Assembly: GCA_014872815.1 (NCBI GenBank) | Contig: WKFK01000012.1 | Coordinates: forward strand, 186,001-250,000 | Length of the DNA stretch: 64,000 nt | Reading direction: 5' to 3' | DNA from: Paracoccaceae bacterium | GTDB lineage: Bacteria; Pseudomonadota; Alphaproteobacteria; Rhodobacterales; Rhodobacteraceae | Part shown: positions 44,421-53,820 of the stretch, one piece after another | How the letters are laid out: each line of letters starts with the position of its first letter | Position numbering within the stretch: the first letter of the stretch is position 1 | The notes under the pieces: model-generated | Seen by the model: only the letters and a program-made list of their open reading frames with translations | Told to the model about the DNA's origin: nothing | Database searches by the model: none | Position numbers and translations under genes: made by a program

Positions 44421-46214
44421 TTATTTATATGCCTTTTTTAGAACGTAAGTGCCCGGAGCATCACCCAGAGCCGGGTGATTCACGTCTCCATGCTGACGCG
44501 CAGCGATTTTTTTACCGGATTTTTTTGACAACCATGAGTCCCACCGTGGCCACCAAGAGCCCTCATGGAAGGTCGCCCCCTCCATCCACTCATCCGCTGT
44601 GCCTTTCACATCAGTGTTGGTGTAGTGGCCGTACTTCTTCTTGTTTGGCGGATTCACAATCCCAGCGATATGCCCGGACTGGGACACAATAAAGGTTTTG
44701 GAGCGGCTCTTGGTTTGTTGGAACCCGTGGTAGCAGTCCTTCCAGCGCGCAATGTGATCTGTCTCACAGGTCACAGCACAGATCGGCACATCCACATCGC
44801 TGATCTTTAGCGTCATGCCACATAGTTCCACACCCTCGCCCACAAACTTGTTCGCCTGACAGAGCTCGCGCAAATACTGATGCGCCATCTTGCCAGGAAG
44901 ACCAGAGCCATCGCCATTCCAATAAAGAAGGTCAAACGCAGGCGGCGCCTCCCCCATGAAATAGCTCTTGATCGCGGGCCCATAAATCAAATCATTGGAC
45001 CGCAGGAAGCTGAACGTACGCTGCATAATAAATGAGCGAAGCACGCCAAACTCATTCACCTCATCATCAATCCCGTCGATGAAGTCATCCTGCAAAAACG
45101 GCGTGAATTCGCCTTGATCCGAGAAATCGGTCAAAGTTGTAAAGAACGTCGCCGACTTCACCGATTTATCGCCGCGCTGTTTCATCAGCGACAACGTCAG
45201 GTGCAGCGTAGTCCCGGCGATGCAGTAACCCACCGCATTCACCTGCTTCTGCTTGGTGATGTCTTTGACCTGAGCAATCGCCTCAAGGAAACCTTCCTCA
45301 ATGTAGTCATCCAAGCCCACTTCCGCATAGGACGGATCGGGGTTCACCCAACTCACCACAAAGACGGTATAGCCCTGATCAACACACCAACGGATCAGAC
45401 TGTTCTGCTCTTTCAGGTCGAGGATGTAGTATTTATTGATCCACGGTGGAAAGATAATCAGCGGGATCTCGTGTACGGTCTCGGTGGTCGGCGTGAACTG
45501 CAACAGCTCAAACATCCTGTTACGATAAACCACTTTACCCGGCGCGGTCGCGATATTGCGCCCAATCTCAAAGGCATCCTCATCCGCCAGCTTGACCAAC
45601 ATTTCGCCATTGTTGGCTTCTAGGTCCGAAATCAGGTTCTGTAGTCCGTCAATCAGTGACTGACCTTCCGTCTCCACCGCCTTTTCCAAGGCTTCCGGAT
45701 TGGTACCCAGAAAATTGGTTGGCGACATCATATCTACAATCTGGCTCGAGAAGTATTCGATGCGCTGCTTGTCCTTGGGGCTGAGCCCCTCCAACTCCCC
45801 AACCGCGGTCTTAATCGCCTCCGCATTCCGCATGTACTGCTGCTTCAGCAGGTTAAAGTACGGGTGCGATTTCCACATGGGATGAGAGAATCGCCGATCG
45901 GTCGGCGTGTCGTCCTGCGGTGCAGAAAACTGCCCCTTTAACATCAAATTTTGTGCGTCTACGAAAGATTTAACCGACTTGCTCCAGAGATCGAGCTGGT
46001 TTTCGATAACTTTTCCAGGGTTGTCGACCATAGCCTGCCAATAGGCATTTGCGGCATTCATGAAAACTTCGGGCTCTGGTGAATTTAGCTCATCTCTCAA
46101 TGGCTTATGCCGAGCTAAAACCTCAGTCAACCGCAGCGACAAAGCTTCAACTTTTGCCAAATTGGCGTTCAGGCGTTCCAATTTTTCGCCCGTATCCGTC
46201 TCATTTGTTGTCAT
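44421..46214 (-). CDS. phaC: Class I poly(3-hydroxyalkanoate) synthase
   Basis: PhaC polymerises (R)-3-hydroxyacyl-CoA into PHB. The 597-residue protein has the N-terminal PhaC_N region (FMNAANAYWQAMVDNPGKVIENQLDLW) and an alpha/beta hydrolase catalytic domain. The nucleophile is Cys331 in VGYCIAGTT, a variant of the GXCXG lipase-like box in which the last glycine is alanine. The catalytic Asp and His are expected in DVPICAVTCETDHIARW and SQSGHIAGIVNPP. The ATG at 46214 has AGG upstream. It is divergent from phaZ, with a PhaR-type site between. Confidence 0.95.
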   Translation of the reverse strand: MTTNETDTGEKLERLNANLAKVEALSLRLTEVLARHKPLRDELNSPEPEVFMNAANAYWQAMVDNPGKVIENQLDLWSKSVKSFVDAQNLMLKGQFSAPQDDTPTDRRFSHPMWKSHPYFNLLKQQYMRNAEAIKTAVGELEGLSPKDKQRIEYFSSQIVDMMSPTNFLGTNPEALEKAVETEGQSLIDGLQNLISDLEANNGEMLVKLADEDAFEIGRNIATAPGKVVYRNRMFELLQFTPTTETVHEIPLIIFPPWINKYYILDLKEQNSLIRWCVDQGYTVFVVSWVNPDPSYAEVGLDDYIEEGFLEAIAQVKDITKQKQVNAVGYCIAGTTLHLTLSLMKQRGDKSVKSATFFTTLTDFSDQGEFTPFLQDDFIDGIDDEVNEFGVLRSFIMQRTFSFLRSNDLIYGPAIKSYFMGEAPPAFDLLYWNGDGSGLPGKMAHQYLRELCQANKFVGEGVELCGMTLKISDVDVPICAVTCETDHIARWKDCYHGFQQTKSRSKTFIVSQSGHIAGIVNPPNKKKYGHYTNTDVKGTADEWMEGATFHEGSWWPRWDSWLSKKSGKKIAARQHGDVNHPALGDAPGTYVLKKAYK

Positions 46215-46238
46215 ATTAACCTATTCGCCTTAATGTCG

Positions 46239-46249
46239 CTGCTGTGCAG
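46239..46249. promoter_or_regulatory. PhaR operator between phaC and phaZ
   Basis: CTGC-TGT-GCAG is an exact match to the CTGC-N3-GCAG PhaR binding site. It lies 25 bp before the phaC start and 73 bp before phaZ, so PhaR may control PHB synthesis and breakdown together. Confidence 0.75.
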
Positions 46250-46321
46250 CATTAACCAAGCGCCCCCTCAATGTTACTGGGGATTTCATAGGGTGCATAG
46301 CCCAACGATAGGACGAAGCAC

Positions 46322-47608
46322 ATGCGATACATGGCCACGTACGACCTGATGGAAACCATGCGCAACACCAACCAATGGTTGGGCGCAACCGCGAGCGCCA
46401 TGGCGTCCTACCCCGCCTTTGCACTGGTCCCGAACCCCGGTTTGCAATGGATGGCCGCCTGGGGCGAAGTCACCGAACGCGCTTTCCAGCGCATGGTGGT
46501 GAAACCTGACTGGGGCATCGATAGCTTCACCTGCGAAGACGGCAAAGACCACATCGTCAACATCAACACTGTGCTTGAACGCCCCTTCGGTGATCTGATC
46601 CATTTTGAGGTGTCTGGTCGCAAACCTATGGCGCGCAAAGTCATGTTGGTCGCGCCAATGTCTGGCCACTACGCCACGCTGCTGCGCTCCACCGTAAAAA
46701 GCCTGATTGCTGATTGCGAAGTCTACATCACCGATTGGCATAATGCGCGCGACATCCCCGTGTCTGAGGGCAAGTTCGATGTTGAGGACTACACCCTCTA
46801 CCTTGTCGATTTTATGAAAGAGCTCGGCCCCGACACCCATGTGATCGCGGTGTGCCAGCCCGCCCCACTTACCTTGGCGGCCACTGCCTATCTCGCCGAA
46901 GAAGATCCAAAGGCGCAACCGCGCTCGTTGACACTGATTGGCGGCCCAATTGATCCCAATGCCGCAGCCACCGAAGTCACAGACTTCGGCCACCGTGTGA
47001 CCATGGGCCAACTCGAAGAAACCATGATCCAGCGCGTAGGGTTCAAATACCCCGGTGTTGGCCGCATGGTCTATCCGGGTTTGCTGCAACTCTCCTCTTT
47101 CATGTCGATGAATGGTGAGCGTCACTCCAAAGCGTTTGCGGACCAAATCATGCGCGTGACTCGCGGCGAAGCCTCTGACCACGACGCGCACAACCGATTC
47201 TACGATGAGTACCTCGCCGTCATGGATATGACCGCCGAGTTCTACCTCTCCACAGTGGAGCGAATCTTTAAAAACGGCGAAATCGCCAAAAACGAGTTTG
47301 TCGTCGCGGGTCGTAAAGTTGACATTGGCAAAATCACGACAGTGGCGGTGAAGACAGTCGAAGGCGCAAAGGATGACATTACTGCGCCGGGACAATGCAT
47401 CGCCGCGCTGGATCTTTGCACCGGGCTGCCAGACAGCAAGAAAGCAAGCCACGTTGAGCCAGGCGCCGGTCACTATGGCATCTTTGCGGGCAAGAGTTGG
47501 CGCAACAACATCCGCCCGCTGGTGCTTGAGTTCATCGACGCCAATGCAGATGCGCCCAAGAAAAAGGCTGGAGCGCGCAAGCCCGCGAACAAGAACACTG
47601 CCGCCTAA
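46322..47608 (+). CDS. phaZ: Intracellular PHB depolymerase
   Basis: This enzyme breaks down stored PHB inside the cell. The 428-residue protein has the i-PHB depolymerase pattern with a cysteine nucleophile in VIAVCQPAPLTL, as in the Ralstonia PhaZ1 type, together with the conserved TDWHNARDIP and the C-terminal VEPGAGHYGIFAGKSWRNNI that holds the catalytic histidine. The C-terminal tail is lysine/alanine-rich, as in granule-bound proteins. TAGGACG precedes the ATG at 46322. It is divergent from phaC and ends at a strong terminator. Confidence 0.94.
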   Translation: MRYMATYDLMETMRNTNQWLGATASAMASYPAFALVPNPGLQWMAAWGEVTERAFQRMVVKPDWGIDSFTCEDGKDHIVNINTVLERPFGDLIHFEVSGRKPMARKVMLVAPMSGHYATLLRSTVKSLIADCEVYITDWHNARDIPVSEGKFDVEDYTLYLVDFMKELGPDTHVIAVCQPAPLTLAATAYLAEEDPKAQPRSLTLIGGPIDPNAAATEVTDFGHRVTMGQLEETMIQRVGFKYPGVGRMVYPGLLQLSSFMSMNGERHSKAFADQIMRVTRGEASDHDAHNRFYDEYLAVMDMTAEFYLSTVERIFKNGEIAKNEFVVAGRKVDIGKITTVAVKTVEGAKDDITAPGQCIAALDLCTGLPDSKKASHVEPGAGHYGIFAGKSWRNNIRPLVLEFIDANADAPKKKAGARKPANKNTAA

Positions 47609-47636
47609 TTAGGCGTTTCAGTCACCTGTGTTGAGA

Positions 47637-47679
47637 AATGGGGCGATCGTTAGGCACGATTCGCCCCATTGTTGTTTTT
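47637..47679 (+). terminator. Terminator of phaZ
   Basis: A long stem AATGGGGCGATCGT / ACGATTCGCCCCATT (14 bp with one bulged A, 5-nt loop) is followed by GTTGTTTTT. Confidence 0.9.
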
Positions 47680-47722
47680 GGGGCGTTGCGTTGCAAAAGA
47701 TGCACAACCGCGACCCGCAAGA

Positions 47723-47765
47723 TTTTCCACATACGTCCGCCTCTAAATCTACATGTTGTGGATAA
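47723..47765. promoter_or_regulatory. DnaA boxes upstream of nrdJ
   Basis: TGTGGATAA (47757-47765) is the exact reverse of the TTATCCACA DnaA box, and TTTTCCACA (47723-47731) differs by one base. Nearby TTAACCATTATTAA (47824-47837) resembles a CtrA site but has a 6-bp rather than 7-bp spacer. The boxes lie 430-480 bp upstream of the nrdJ start. Confidence 0.5.
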
Positions 47766-47958
47766 CTCTCCCCCCTGCACTCCCCCCAGAGCAGAAAGAC
47801 CTTTTTTCAAACGTTTAGGGGAATTAACCATTATTAACGCTGTCTAAACAGCCCTGTGGAGGAATCGGATGCCGCCAGCGAGTCGCCGTCAGCCAGTTTC
47901 CGTCAACAGAAAAAATCCTGATTTTTCGTAAATAAATTCGTTGACCCTTTAGGGGCCG

Positions 47959-48006
47959 ATACGCCAGTTTGTGGCAGCAGCCAAGAAAGCACACTAGATA
48001 TTGTGG
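47959..48006. promoter_or_regulatory. Candidate NrdR box pair upstream of nrdJ
   Basis: ACACTAGATATTGTGG (47991-48006) is close to the NrdR box consensus ACACWATATWTTGTGT. A weaker relative, ATACGCCAGTTTGTGG (47959-47974), lies 32 bp upstream, which is the usual three-turn spacing of NrdR box pairs. NrdR represses ribonucleotide reductase genes when dATP is high. The region between phaZ and nrdJ holds no confident gene. Confidence 0.65.
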
Positions 48007-48199
48007 CAACCACGGCGGCAGGGACAACCTCATACAAATGCCCTCCTGGGTCTGTTGTAGCGGCACATGCACTGCATTTGCCAACCGGTTTTACTTTGCC
48101 CGAAGGATCGCCGCTCATCTGCAAAAGCTCACAAAGGCAGCGCTTTGAGATGCACAAAACGTGCACGTTGGGACATTTGGAACCGGGACGAAGACAGGC

Positions 48200-51100
48200 A
48201 TGAAGATTCAAAGACGTTTCACCAAGACCGGACAAGACGCATACGCCGATCTGGATTTTGTCACGACCGAATCTGAAATCCGAAACCCGGACGGCACCAT
48301 TGTCTTCCACCTTGATGACATCGAAGTTCCAGCCAGCTGGTCGCAAGTGGCCTCCGATGTGATCGCCCAGAAATACTTCCGCAAAGCCGGCGTTCCCGCC
48401 AAACTGCGCAAAGTACGGGAAAAAGGTGTTCCAGAATTCCTGTGGCGCTCCGTGCCCGCCAACGAAGACGTCACCATTGGCGGCGAAACCAGCGCCAAGC
48501 AGGTGTTTGACCGCCTCGCCGGGGCCTGGACCTATTGGGGCTGGAAAGGCGGATACTTCTCCACCGAGGATGACGCCCGCGCTTATTTTGACGAAATGCG
48601 CTACATGCTCGCGACCCAGCGCGCCGCACCCAACTCACCACAGTGGTTCAACACCGGCCTGCACTGGGCCTACGGCATCGATGGCCCCTCTCAGGGCCAC
48701 TACTACGTCGACTACAAAACCGGCAAACTGACCAAATCCAAATCCGCCTACGAACACCCACAGCCACACGCCTGCTTCATTCAGTCTGTGGCGGATGATC
48801 TCGTGGGTGACGGCGGAATCATGGATCTCTGGGTCCGCGAAGCGCGCCTGTTCAAATACGGCTCCGGCACCGGCACCAACTTCTCGTCCCTGCGTGCAGA
48901 CGGCGAATCCCTGTCTGGCGGCGGCAAGTCCTCCGGCCTAATGGGCTTCCTGAAGATTGGCGATCGCGCCGCAGGTGCCATCAAATCCGGCGGCACCACC
49001 CGCCGTGCGGCCAAAATGGTCATTGTCGACGCCGATCACCCGGACATCGAAGAATACATCAACTGGAAAGTCAAAGAGGAGCAGAAGGTTGCTTCCATCG
49101 TGGCTGGCTCCAAAATGCACGAGCAGAAGCTCAATGGCATTTTTGACGCCATCAAAGCCTGGGACGGTGCTGAGGCAGACGCCTATGACCCCAAAACCAA
49201 CGACGGCCTGAAATCCGCGATCCGCGACGCCAAAAAGTCTATGATCCCGGAGACCTACATCAAGCGCGTGCTGGATTATGCCAAACAGGGCTACGCCAGC
49301 ATTGAGTTCCCGACCTACGACACCGACTGGGACTCCGAGGCTTACGCATCTGTATCCGGCCAGAACTCCAACAACTCCATCCGCGTCACCGATGCCTTCC
49401 TGAAGGCCGTCGAAAGCGACGACGATTGGGAGCTGATCCGCCGCACCGACGGCGAAGTCGCGAAAACCATCAAAGCCCGCAAGCTCTGGGAAGATGTCGG
49501 CCACGCCGCATGGGCCTGTGCCGACCCGGGCATTCAGTACCACGACACCGTAAACGCGTGGCATACCTGCCCCGAAGATGGCGAGATCCGCGGCTCCAAC
49601 CCGTGCTCCGAGTACATGTTCCTGGATGACACGGCCTGTAACCTCGCCTCCATGAACCTGCTGTCCTTCCTCAAGGACGGCGTGTTTCAGGCGGATGACT
49701 ACATGCACGCCACGCGTCTGTGGACCGTGACGCTGGAAATCTCGGTGACCATGGCGCAGTTCCCCTCCAAAGAAATTGCGCAACTGTCCTATGACTTCCG
49801 CACTCTCGGCTTGGGCTACGCCAACATCGGCGGCCTGCTGATGAACATGGGCTACGGCTACGACAGCGACGAGGGCCGCGCCCTGGGCGGCGCCCTCACC
49901 GCGCTGATGACCGGTGTGGCCTACGCCACTTCTGCGGAAATGGCTGGCGAACTGGGCGCCTTTGACGGCTATGCCCGCAACAGCGAGCACATGCTGCGTG
50001 TCATCCGCAATCACCGTCGCGCGGCACAAGGCCTGACCTCCGGCTACGAAGGTCTCGCCGTAAAACCTGTTCCTCTGGACACCGAAAACTGTCCCGACCA
50101 AGTGCTGGTCGAACTGGCCAAATCCGCCTGGGACGAAGCCCTCGAGCTGGGTGAGAAAAACGGCTACCGCAACGCACAAACCTCTGTGATCGCCCCCACC
50201 GGCACCATCGGCCTAGTAATGGATTGTGACACCACTGGCATCGAGCCTGACTTCGCGTTGGTGAAGTTCAAGAAACTCGCGGGCGGCGGCTACTTCAAGA
50301 TCATCAACCGTTCCGTGCCTGCCGCATTGGAAGGCCTCGGCTATTCCTCGGCCCAGATCGAAGAAATCGTGTCCTACGCAGTGGGCCACGGCACCATCGG
50401 CAACGCGCCGGGCATCAACCACACGTCTTTGATTGGTCACGGCTTCACCACCAACGAGATCGAGAAGATTGAAGCCGCGCTTGGCTCCGCCTTCGACATC
50501 CGCTTTGTGTTCAACCAGTGGACGCTGGGCGAAGAGTTTTGCACCAACGTGCTGGGCATCCCTGCCGAGAAGCTGAACGATCCATCTTTCGAACTGCTTG
50601 CACACTTGGGTTACACCAAAGCTGACATCGATCTGGCCAATGACCACGTCTGCGGCACCATGACCCTGGAAGGCGCGCCACACCTCAAGGAAGAGCACTA
50701 TGCGATCTTTGACTGCGCAAACCCATGCGGCAAAAAAGGCAAACGCTACCTATCTGTCGACAGCCACATCACCATGATGGCCGCCGCGCAGTCTTTCATC
50801 TCCGGCGCGATCTCCAAGACGATCAACATGCCAAACGATGCCACCATCGAGGACTGCCAGAAAGCGTACGAACTGTCCTGGTCCCTCGGCATCAAAGCCA
50901 ACGCGCTGTATCGCGACGGCTCCAAACTGTCTCAACCTCTTGCTGCCGCGCTTGTTGAGGACGATGACGAGGCCGCCGAAGTGCTGGAAACCGGCTCCAT
51001 GCAGGAAAAGGCACAGGTTCTGGCCGAAAAGATCGTCGAGAAAATTGTCGTCAAAGAAGTGGCCCGTGGCCGCGAGAAAATGCCGGAACGCCGCAAAGGC

Positions 51101-51865
51101 TACACCCAGAAAGCGGTTGTGGGCGGCCACAAAGTCTACCTGCGCACCGGTGAATACTCTGACGGCTCTCTGGGCGAAATCTTCATCGATATGCACAAGG
51201 AAGGCGCAGGCTTCCGCGCGATGATGAACAACTTCGCCATCGCCGTCTCCGTCGGCCTGCAATACGGCGTGCCGCTCGAAGAATTTGTCGATGCCTTTAC
51301 CTTCACCAAATTTGAGCCTGCGGGCATGGTGCAGGGCAACGACTCCATCAAAAACGCCACCTCGATCCTCGACTATATCTTCCGCGAATTGGCCGTGTCT
51401 TACCTCGACCGCACCGACCTTGCGCACATCAAGCCAGAAGGCACCACGTTTGACGATGTTGGACGTGGCGAGGAAGAAGGCGTTTCCAACGTATCCGAAC
51501 TGTCTGACACCGCCGCGACTCGCTCGCTTGAGGTGCTGAAACAGATCTCTTCCACCGGCTATCTGCGCAAGCGCCTGCCCCAGGAACTGGTTGTTCTGAA
51601 CGGCGGTGGCAACATTTCTGTGGATAACTCGGACGCTGTGAAAAATCTGGCCACTTTGGTGCCGGAAACCGCTGGCGCGACCGTATCAGACGTGGCAACA
51701 AGCGCCTCCGTCACGGCAACTGTGGCCCCGATGGATGAACGGGCCAAGGCCAAGATGCAGGGATATGAGGGAGATCCCTGTGGCGATTGCGGCAACTACA
51801 CGCTGGTGCGCAACGGCACCTGCATGAAATGCAACACCTGCGGCGCCACCTCGGGCTGCAGCTAG
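48200..51865 (+). CDS. nrdJ: Class II (adenosylcobalamin-dependent) ribonucleotide reductase
   Basis: This enzyme makes deoxyribonucleotides with or without oxygen, using coenzyme B12. The 1,221-residue protein has the RNR barrel start ([17 protein letters not shown]), active-site residues in HACFIQSV and NPCSEYMFL, and the second-half motif [24 protein letters not shown]-terminal zinc-ribbon-like module [22 protein letters not shown] ends in SGCS. The start at 48200 fits the family N-terminus [15 protein letters not shown]; the ribosome site is weak. No cobalamin riboswitch was found upstream. A 66-codon frame overlaps the start by ATGA. Confidence 0.96.
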   Translation: MKIQRRFTKTGQDAYADLDFVTTESEIRNPDGTIVFHLDDIEVPASWSQVASDVIAQKYFRKAGVPAKLRKVREKGVPEFLWRSVPANEDVTIGGETSAKQVFDRLAGAWTYWGWKGGYFSTEDDARAYFDEMRYMLATQRAAPNSPQWFNTGLHWAYGIDGPSQGHYYVDYKTGKLTKSKSAYEHPQPHACFIQSVADDLVGDGGIMDLWVREARLFKYGSGTGTNFSSLRADGESLSGGGKSSGLMGFLKIGDRAAGAIKSGGTTRRAAKMVIVDADHPDIEEYINWKVKEEQKVASIVAGSKMHEQKLNGIFDAIKAWDGAEADAYDPKTNDGLKSAIRDAKKSMIPETYIKRVLDYAKQGYASIEFPTYDTDWDSEAYASVSGQNSNNSIRVTDAFLKAVESDDDWELIRRTDGEVAKTIKARKLWEDVGHAAWACADPGIQYHDTVNAWHTCPEDGEIRGSNPCSEYMFLDDTACNLASMNLLSFLKDGVFQADDYMHATRLWTVTLEISVTMAQFPSKEIAQLSYDFRTLGLGYANIGGLLMNMGYGYDSDEGRALGGALTALMTGVAYATSAEMAGELGAFDGYARNSEHMLRVIRNHRRAAQGLTSGYEGLAVKPVPLDTENCPDQVLVELAKSAWDEALELGEKNGYRNAQTSVIAPTGTIGLVMDCDTTGIEPDFALVKFKKLAGGGYFKIINRSVPAALEGLGYSSAQIEEIVSYAVGHGTIGNAPGINHTSLIGHGFTTNEIEKIEAALGSAFDIRFVFNQWTLGEEFCTNVLGIPAEKLNDPSFELLAHLGYTKADIDLANDHVCGTMTLEGAPHLKEEHYAIFDCANPCGKKGKRYLSVDSHITMMAAAQSFISGAISKTINMPNDATIEDCQKAYELSWSLGIKANALYRDGSKLSQPLAAALVEDDDEAAEVLETGSMQEKAQVLAEKIVEKIVVKEVARGREKMPERRKGYTQKAVVGGHKVYLRTGEYSDGSLGEIFIDMHKEGAGFRAMMNNFAIAVSVGLQYGVPLEEFVDAFTFTKFEPAGMVQGNDSIKNATSILDYIFRELAVSYLDRTDLAHIKPEGTTFDDVGRGEEEGVSNVSELSDTAATRSLEVLKQISSTGYLRKRLPQELVVLNGGGNISVDNSDAVKNLATLVPETAGATVSDVATSASVTATVAPMDERAKAKMQGYEGDPCGDCGNYTLVRNGTCMKCNTCGATSGCS

Positions 51866-51875
51866 GGAGAAGAAT

Positions 51876-52067
51876 GTGACGAAGCGCAGAAGCCTTCTGT
51901 CTGAAGAAGACCAAAGCCAAGCAACCACCGACACATTGGTGGGCACCATCCGCATCAGCGGCGACTGGGCCCGCAAGGTCCGTGGCGAAACCGACGCCCT
52001 TGCCCCGCAGGCGGCCAACGACGACTACGCCGAACATCAGCTCTTTGCAGCGCGCAAAAGCTCCTGA
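51876..52067 (+). CDS. Small protein downstream of nrdJ
   Basis: The 63-residue product starts with GTG at 51876, just 10 bases after the nrdJ stop, with AGGGAGAAGAAT as a strong ribosome site. It begins basic (MTKRRSLLSEEDQSQ), then has IRISGDWARKVRGETD and a C-terminal AANDDYAEHQLFAARKSS. There is no signal peptide or membrane helix. I recognise no family. The spacing shows it is cotranslated with nrdJ, so a role in ribonucleotide reduction is possible. Confidence 0.75.
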   Translation: MTKRRSLLSEEDQSQATTDTLVGTIRISGDWARKVRGETDALAPQAANDDYAEHQLFAARKSS

Positions 52068-52081
52068 TCGGCGCCCAAAGA

Positions 52082-52280
52082 CCCCGGGGGGACCTGGGTA
52101 GGGGGCCTCGGCCCCCGACGACATAACCCGCTGCCGTCCCTACTCATTGGCAGTGGCGTTCCACGGAGCGGGTGCGCTCGCTCCGACGACATTCAGGCCG
52201 CAGGCAAAAAACATCGAGCGGTAACATAGAGTGAGCCTGAATGGCGAAACTGGGGGGCCCCGACGGCCCCCCATTTTTTT
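52082..52280 (+). ncRNA. Candidate structured non-coding RNA (five hairpins)
   Basis: The gap after the small nrdJ-linked gene contains five stems in 200 nt. H1 is GGGGGC-CTCG-GCCCCC (52101-52116). H2 is CCGCTGCC / GGCAGTGG with a 13-nt loop (52128-52156). H3 is CGGAGCG / CGCTCCG (52164-52185). H4 is CATTCAGGC / GCCTGAATG (52190-52243). H5 is the terminator. CCGACGACAT occurs twice (52115-52124 and 52183-52192), each time directly after a GC-rich hairpin. The H2 loop GTCCCTAC can pair upstream with GGGAC (52089-52093) or GTAGGG (52098-52103). No known RNA family was recognised; transcription is not shown, and it could be the 3' UTR of nrdJ. Confidence 0.55.
52252..52280 (+). terminator. Terminator ending the nrdJ/ncRNA region
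   Basis: A perfect 8-bp stem GGGGGGCC / GGCCCCCC with a 5-nt loop is followed by ATTTTTTT. Confidence 0.9.
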
Positions 52281-52405
52281 GCGCTGGCGTCCAAACAAGC
52301 ACAAATCTTTCAATCAACTCACTTTCTCCTGAACCAAGTTGATTGGCGCGCGCCTTCCATCCTCAGCCACAAAGAAGCACCCGCCCTTTGAGCCAAGGAC
52401 CGATC

Positions 52406-53767
52406 ATGCCCCTCCGCCTCTCTGCCCTGCTCTGCGCCTTTGCGCTGTCCACAGCCCTGCCCGCCGCTGCACAGGAAACCGCGCCTTTGCCCGACTATGT
52501 AATCGCACAATTCGGCACGCCGCCCACTGTCCCCACCGGCCAATTGTCCGATACCCTCGAGACCGCCGCCGACATGGCCTTTGTCGAAAGCATGCAGCAA
52601 GGCACCTGGGGGCGAGATCAAACGCTCGCGCTAGACGAGATCGCAGCCTCAGGCGACCCGCGCCTTGCCTGGATCATCAGCGATCTAATGCGGTTTGTGA
52701 CCTCTCCCCAACTGAACTTCGTCCTCTCAGAAGCCGCCGCCACTCTGCTGGAGATCGACACGCCAACCGAAAACACTTGGGGCATCGTCACCGACCACCT
52801 GATCGCTTGGGACATCCCTGAACCGCCCGACTACCTGCGCTTCAAACGCGTGATCTTCACCGCCATTGTGCCCGAATGGGACGCTCTGTTTGTGCCCGGC
52901 GACATCGATTGGCGCTTGGTGTCTTGGGGCGGCGTACTGATCGACGATCGCGCTTTTGGCACCACTGACGAGCCCTGCAACTGCATCCCCGCCGCCGACA
53001 ACCCGGAGGTCACCGACGCCGCAAGCGCCACATGGCTCAAGGATGACGACATCGTCTTTGGCGTTGAAGTCAACGGCGAGTACCGCGCCTATCCGCGCCA
53101 GATCATGGAAGTCCGCGAGATGGTCAACGACACCCTTGGCGGGCGCGACCTTGGCATCCCCTACTGCACCCTCTGTGGCGCAGCCCAAGCCTATTTCACC
53201 GATCAATTACCCGCAGGCGTAGACCGGCCCATCCTGCGCACCTCTGGCCTGCTCAGCCGCTCCAATAAGGTCATGTATGACCTGACCACCTATTCTGTGT
53301 TCGACACCTTCCTCGGTCACGCTGTCACCGGCCCCTTGGCCGACAAAGGCATCAAGCTTGAGCAAGCCGCCGTCATCACAACCGACTGGGGCACATGGAA
53401 AGCCGCCCACCCCGAAACCACCGTTCTGGCCGAATACCTCGCCCTCGGCCGCAACCCCGATTTCCGCAACGGCCGCGACGCCAACGGACCAATTTTCCCT
53501 GTGGGAGACGTCGATCCGCGCCTACCAGTACACGAAGACATCATTGGCATTGTCACCGCCTCCGGCCAGCCCGTCGCCTTCCAACGCAGCAAAGCCCTTG
53601 TGGCTTTGCGCAAAGGCGACGACATCGCCTATGACAACGTCCGTCTCAAACTCGACGCTGGCGGCATTCGCGCAGTGGACGCAAACGGCGCCGACCTTGG
53701 CAGCCACCAAGCCTTCTGGTTCGCTTGGTCTCAGTTTCACCCGGACACCGCCCTCTGGCCGCAATAA
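52406..53767 (+). CDS. DUF3179 secreted protein
   Basis: The 453-residue protein has a Sec signal peptide (MPLRLSALLCAFALSTALPAAAQ) and a C-terminal DUF3179 domain (about residues 190-450). Typical segments are VFGVEVNGEYRAYPRQIMEVREMVNDTLGG, IPYCTLCGAAQAYF with the CTLC pair, TSGLLSRSNKVMYDLTTYSVFDTFLGHAV and TTDWGTWKAAHPET. The N-terminal 150 residues are helical and may be a repeat-like adaptor. The family function is unknown; the CxxC pair may bind metal or a redox partner. AAGGACCG precedes the ATG at 52406. It converges on lon. Confidence 0.88.
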   Translation: MPLRLSALLCAFALSTALPAAAQETAPLPDYVIAQFGTPPTVPTGQLSDTLETAADMAFVESMQQGTWGRDQTLALDEIAASGDPRLAWIISDLMRFVTSPQLNFVLSEAAATLLEIDTPTENTWGIVTDHLIAWDIPEPPDYLRFKRVIFTAIVPEWDALFVPGDIDWRLVSWGGVLIDDRAFGTTDEPCNCIPAADNPEVTDAASATWLKDDDIVFGVEVNGEYRAYPRQIMEVREMVNDTLGGRDLGIPYCTLCGAAQAYFTDQLPAGVDRPILRTSGLLSRSNKVMYDLTTYSVFDTFLGHAVTGPLADKGIKLEQAAVITTDWGTWKAAHPETTVLAEYLALGRNPDFRNGRDANGPIFPVGDVDPRLPVHEDIIGIVTASGQPVAFQRSKALVALRKGDDIAYDNVRLKLDAGGIRAVDANGADLGSHQAFWFAWSQFHPDTALWPQ

Positions 53768-53768
53768 G

Positions 53769-53797
53769 AAAAGGCGCGCCGACTTCTCGACGCGCCT
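53769..53797 (-). terminator. Terminator of lon (bidirectional)
   Basis: On the minus strand AGGCGCGTCGA / TCGGCGCGCCT (11 pairs with one G-T) with a GAAG loop is followed by TTTTCTT. It also lies directly after the DUF3179 stop. Confidence 0.8.
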
Positions 53798-53820
53798 CTC
53801 ATATTCAGCTTTTCAGCGTA

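Noticed and set aside
47824-47837. CtrA site TTAA-N6-TTAA upstream of nrdJ
   Set aside because: Spacer is 6 rather than 7 bp; mentioned only as a near match.
48007-48199. Cobalamin riboswitch in the nrdJ 5' UTR
   Set aside because: The expected B12-box and conserved core (GCCACTG and similar) were not found.
52082-52280. tmRNA, 6S RNA or RNase P RNA in the post-nrdJ gap
   Set aside because: No T-loop with CCA end, no 6S-type single bubble within long arms, and no RNase P signature were visible.
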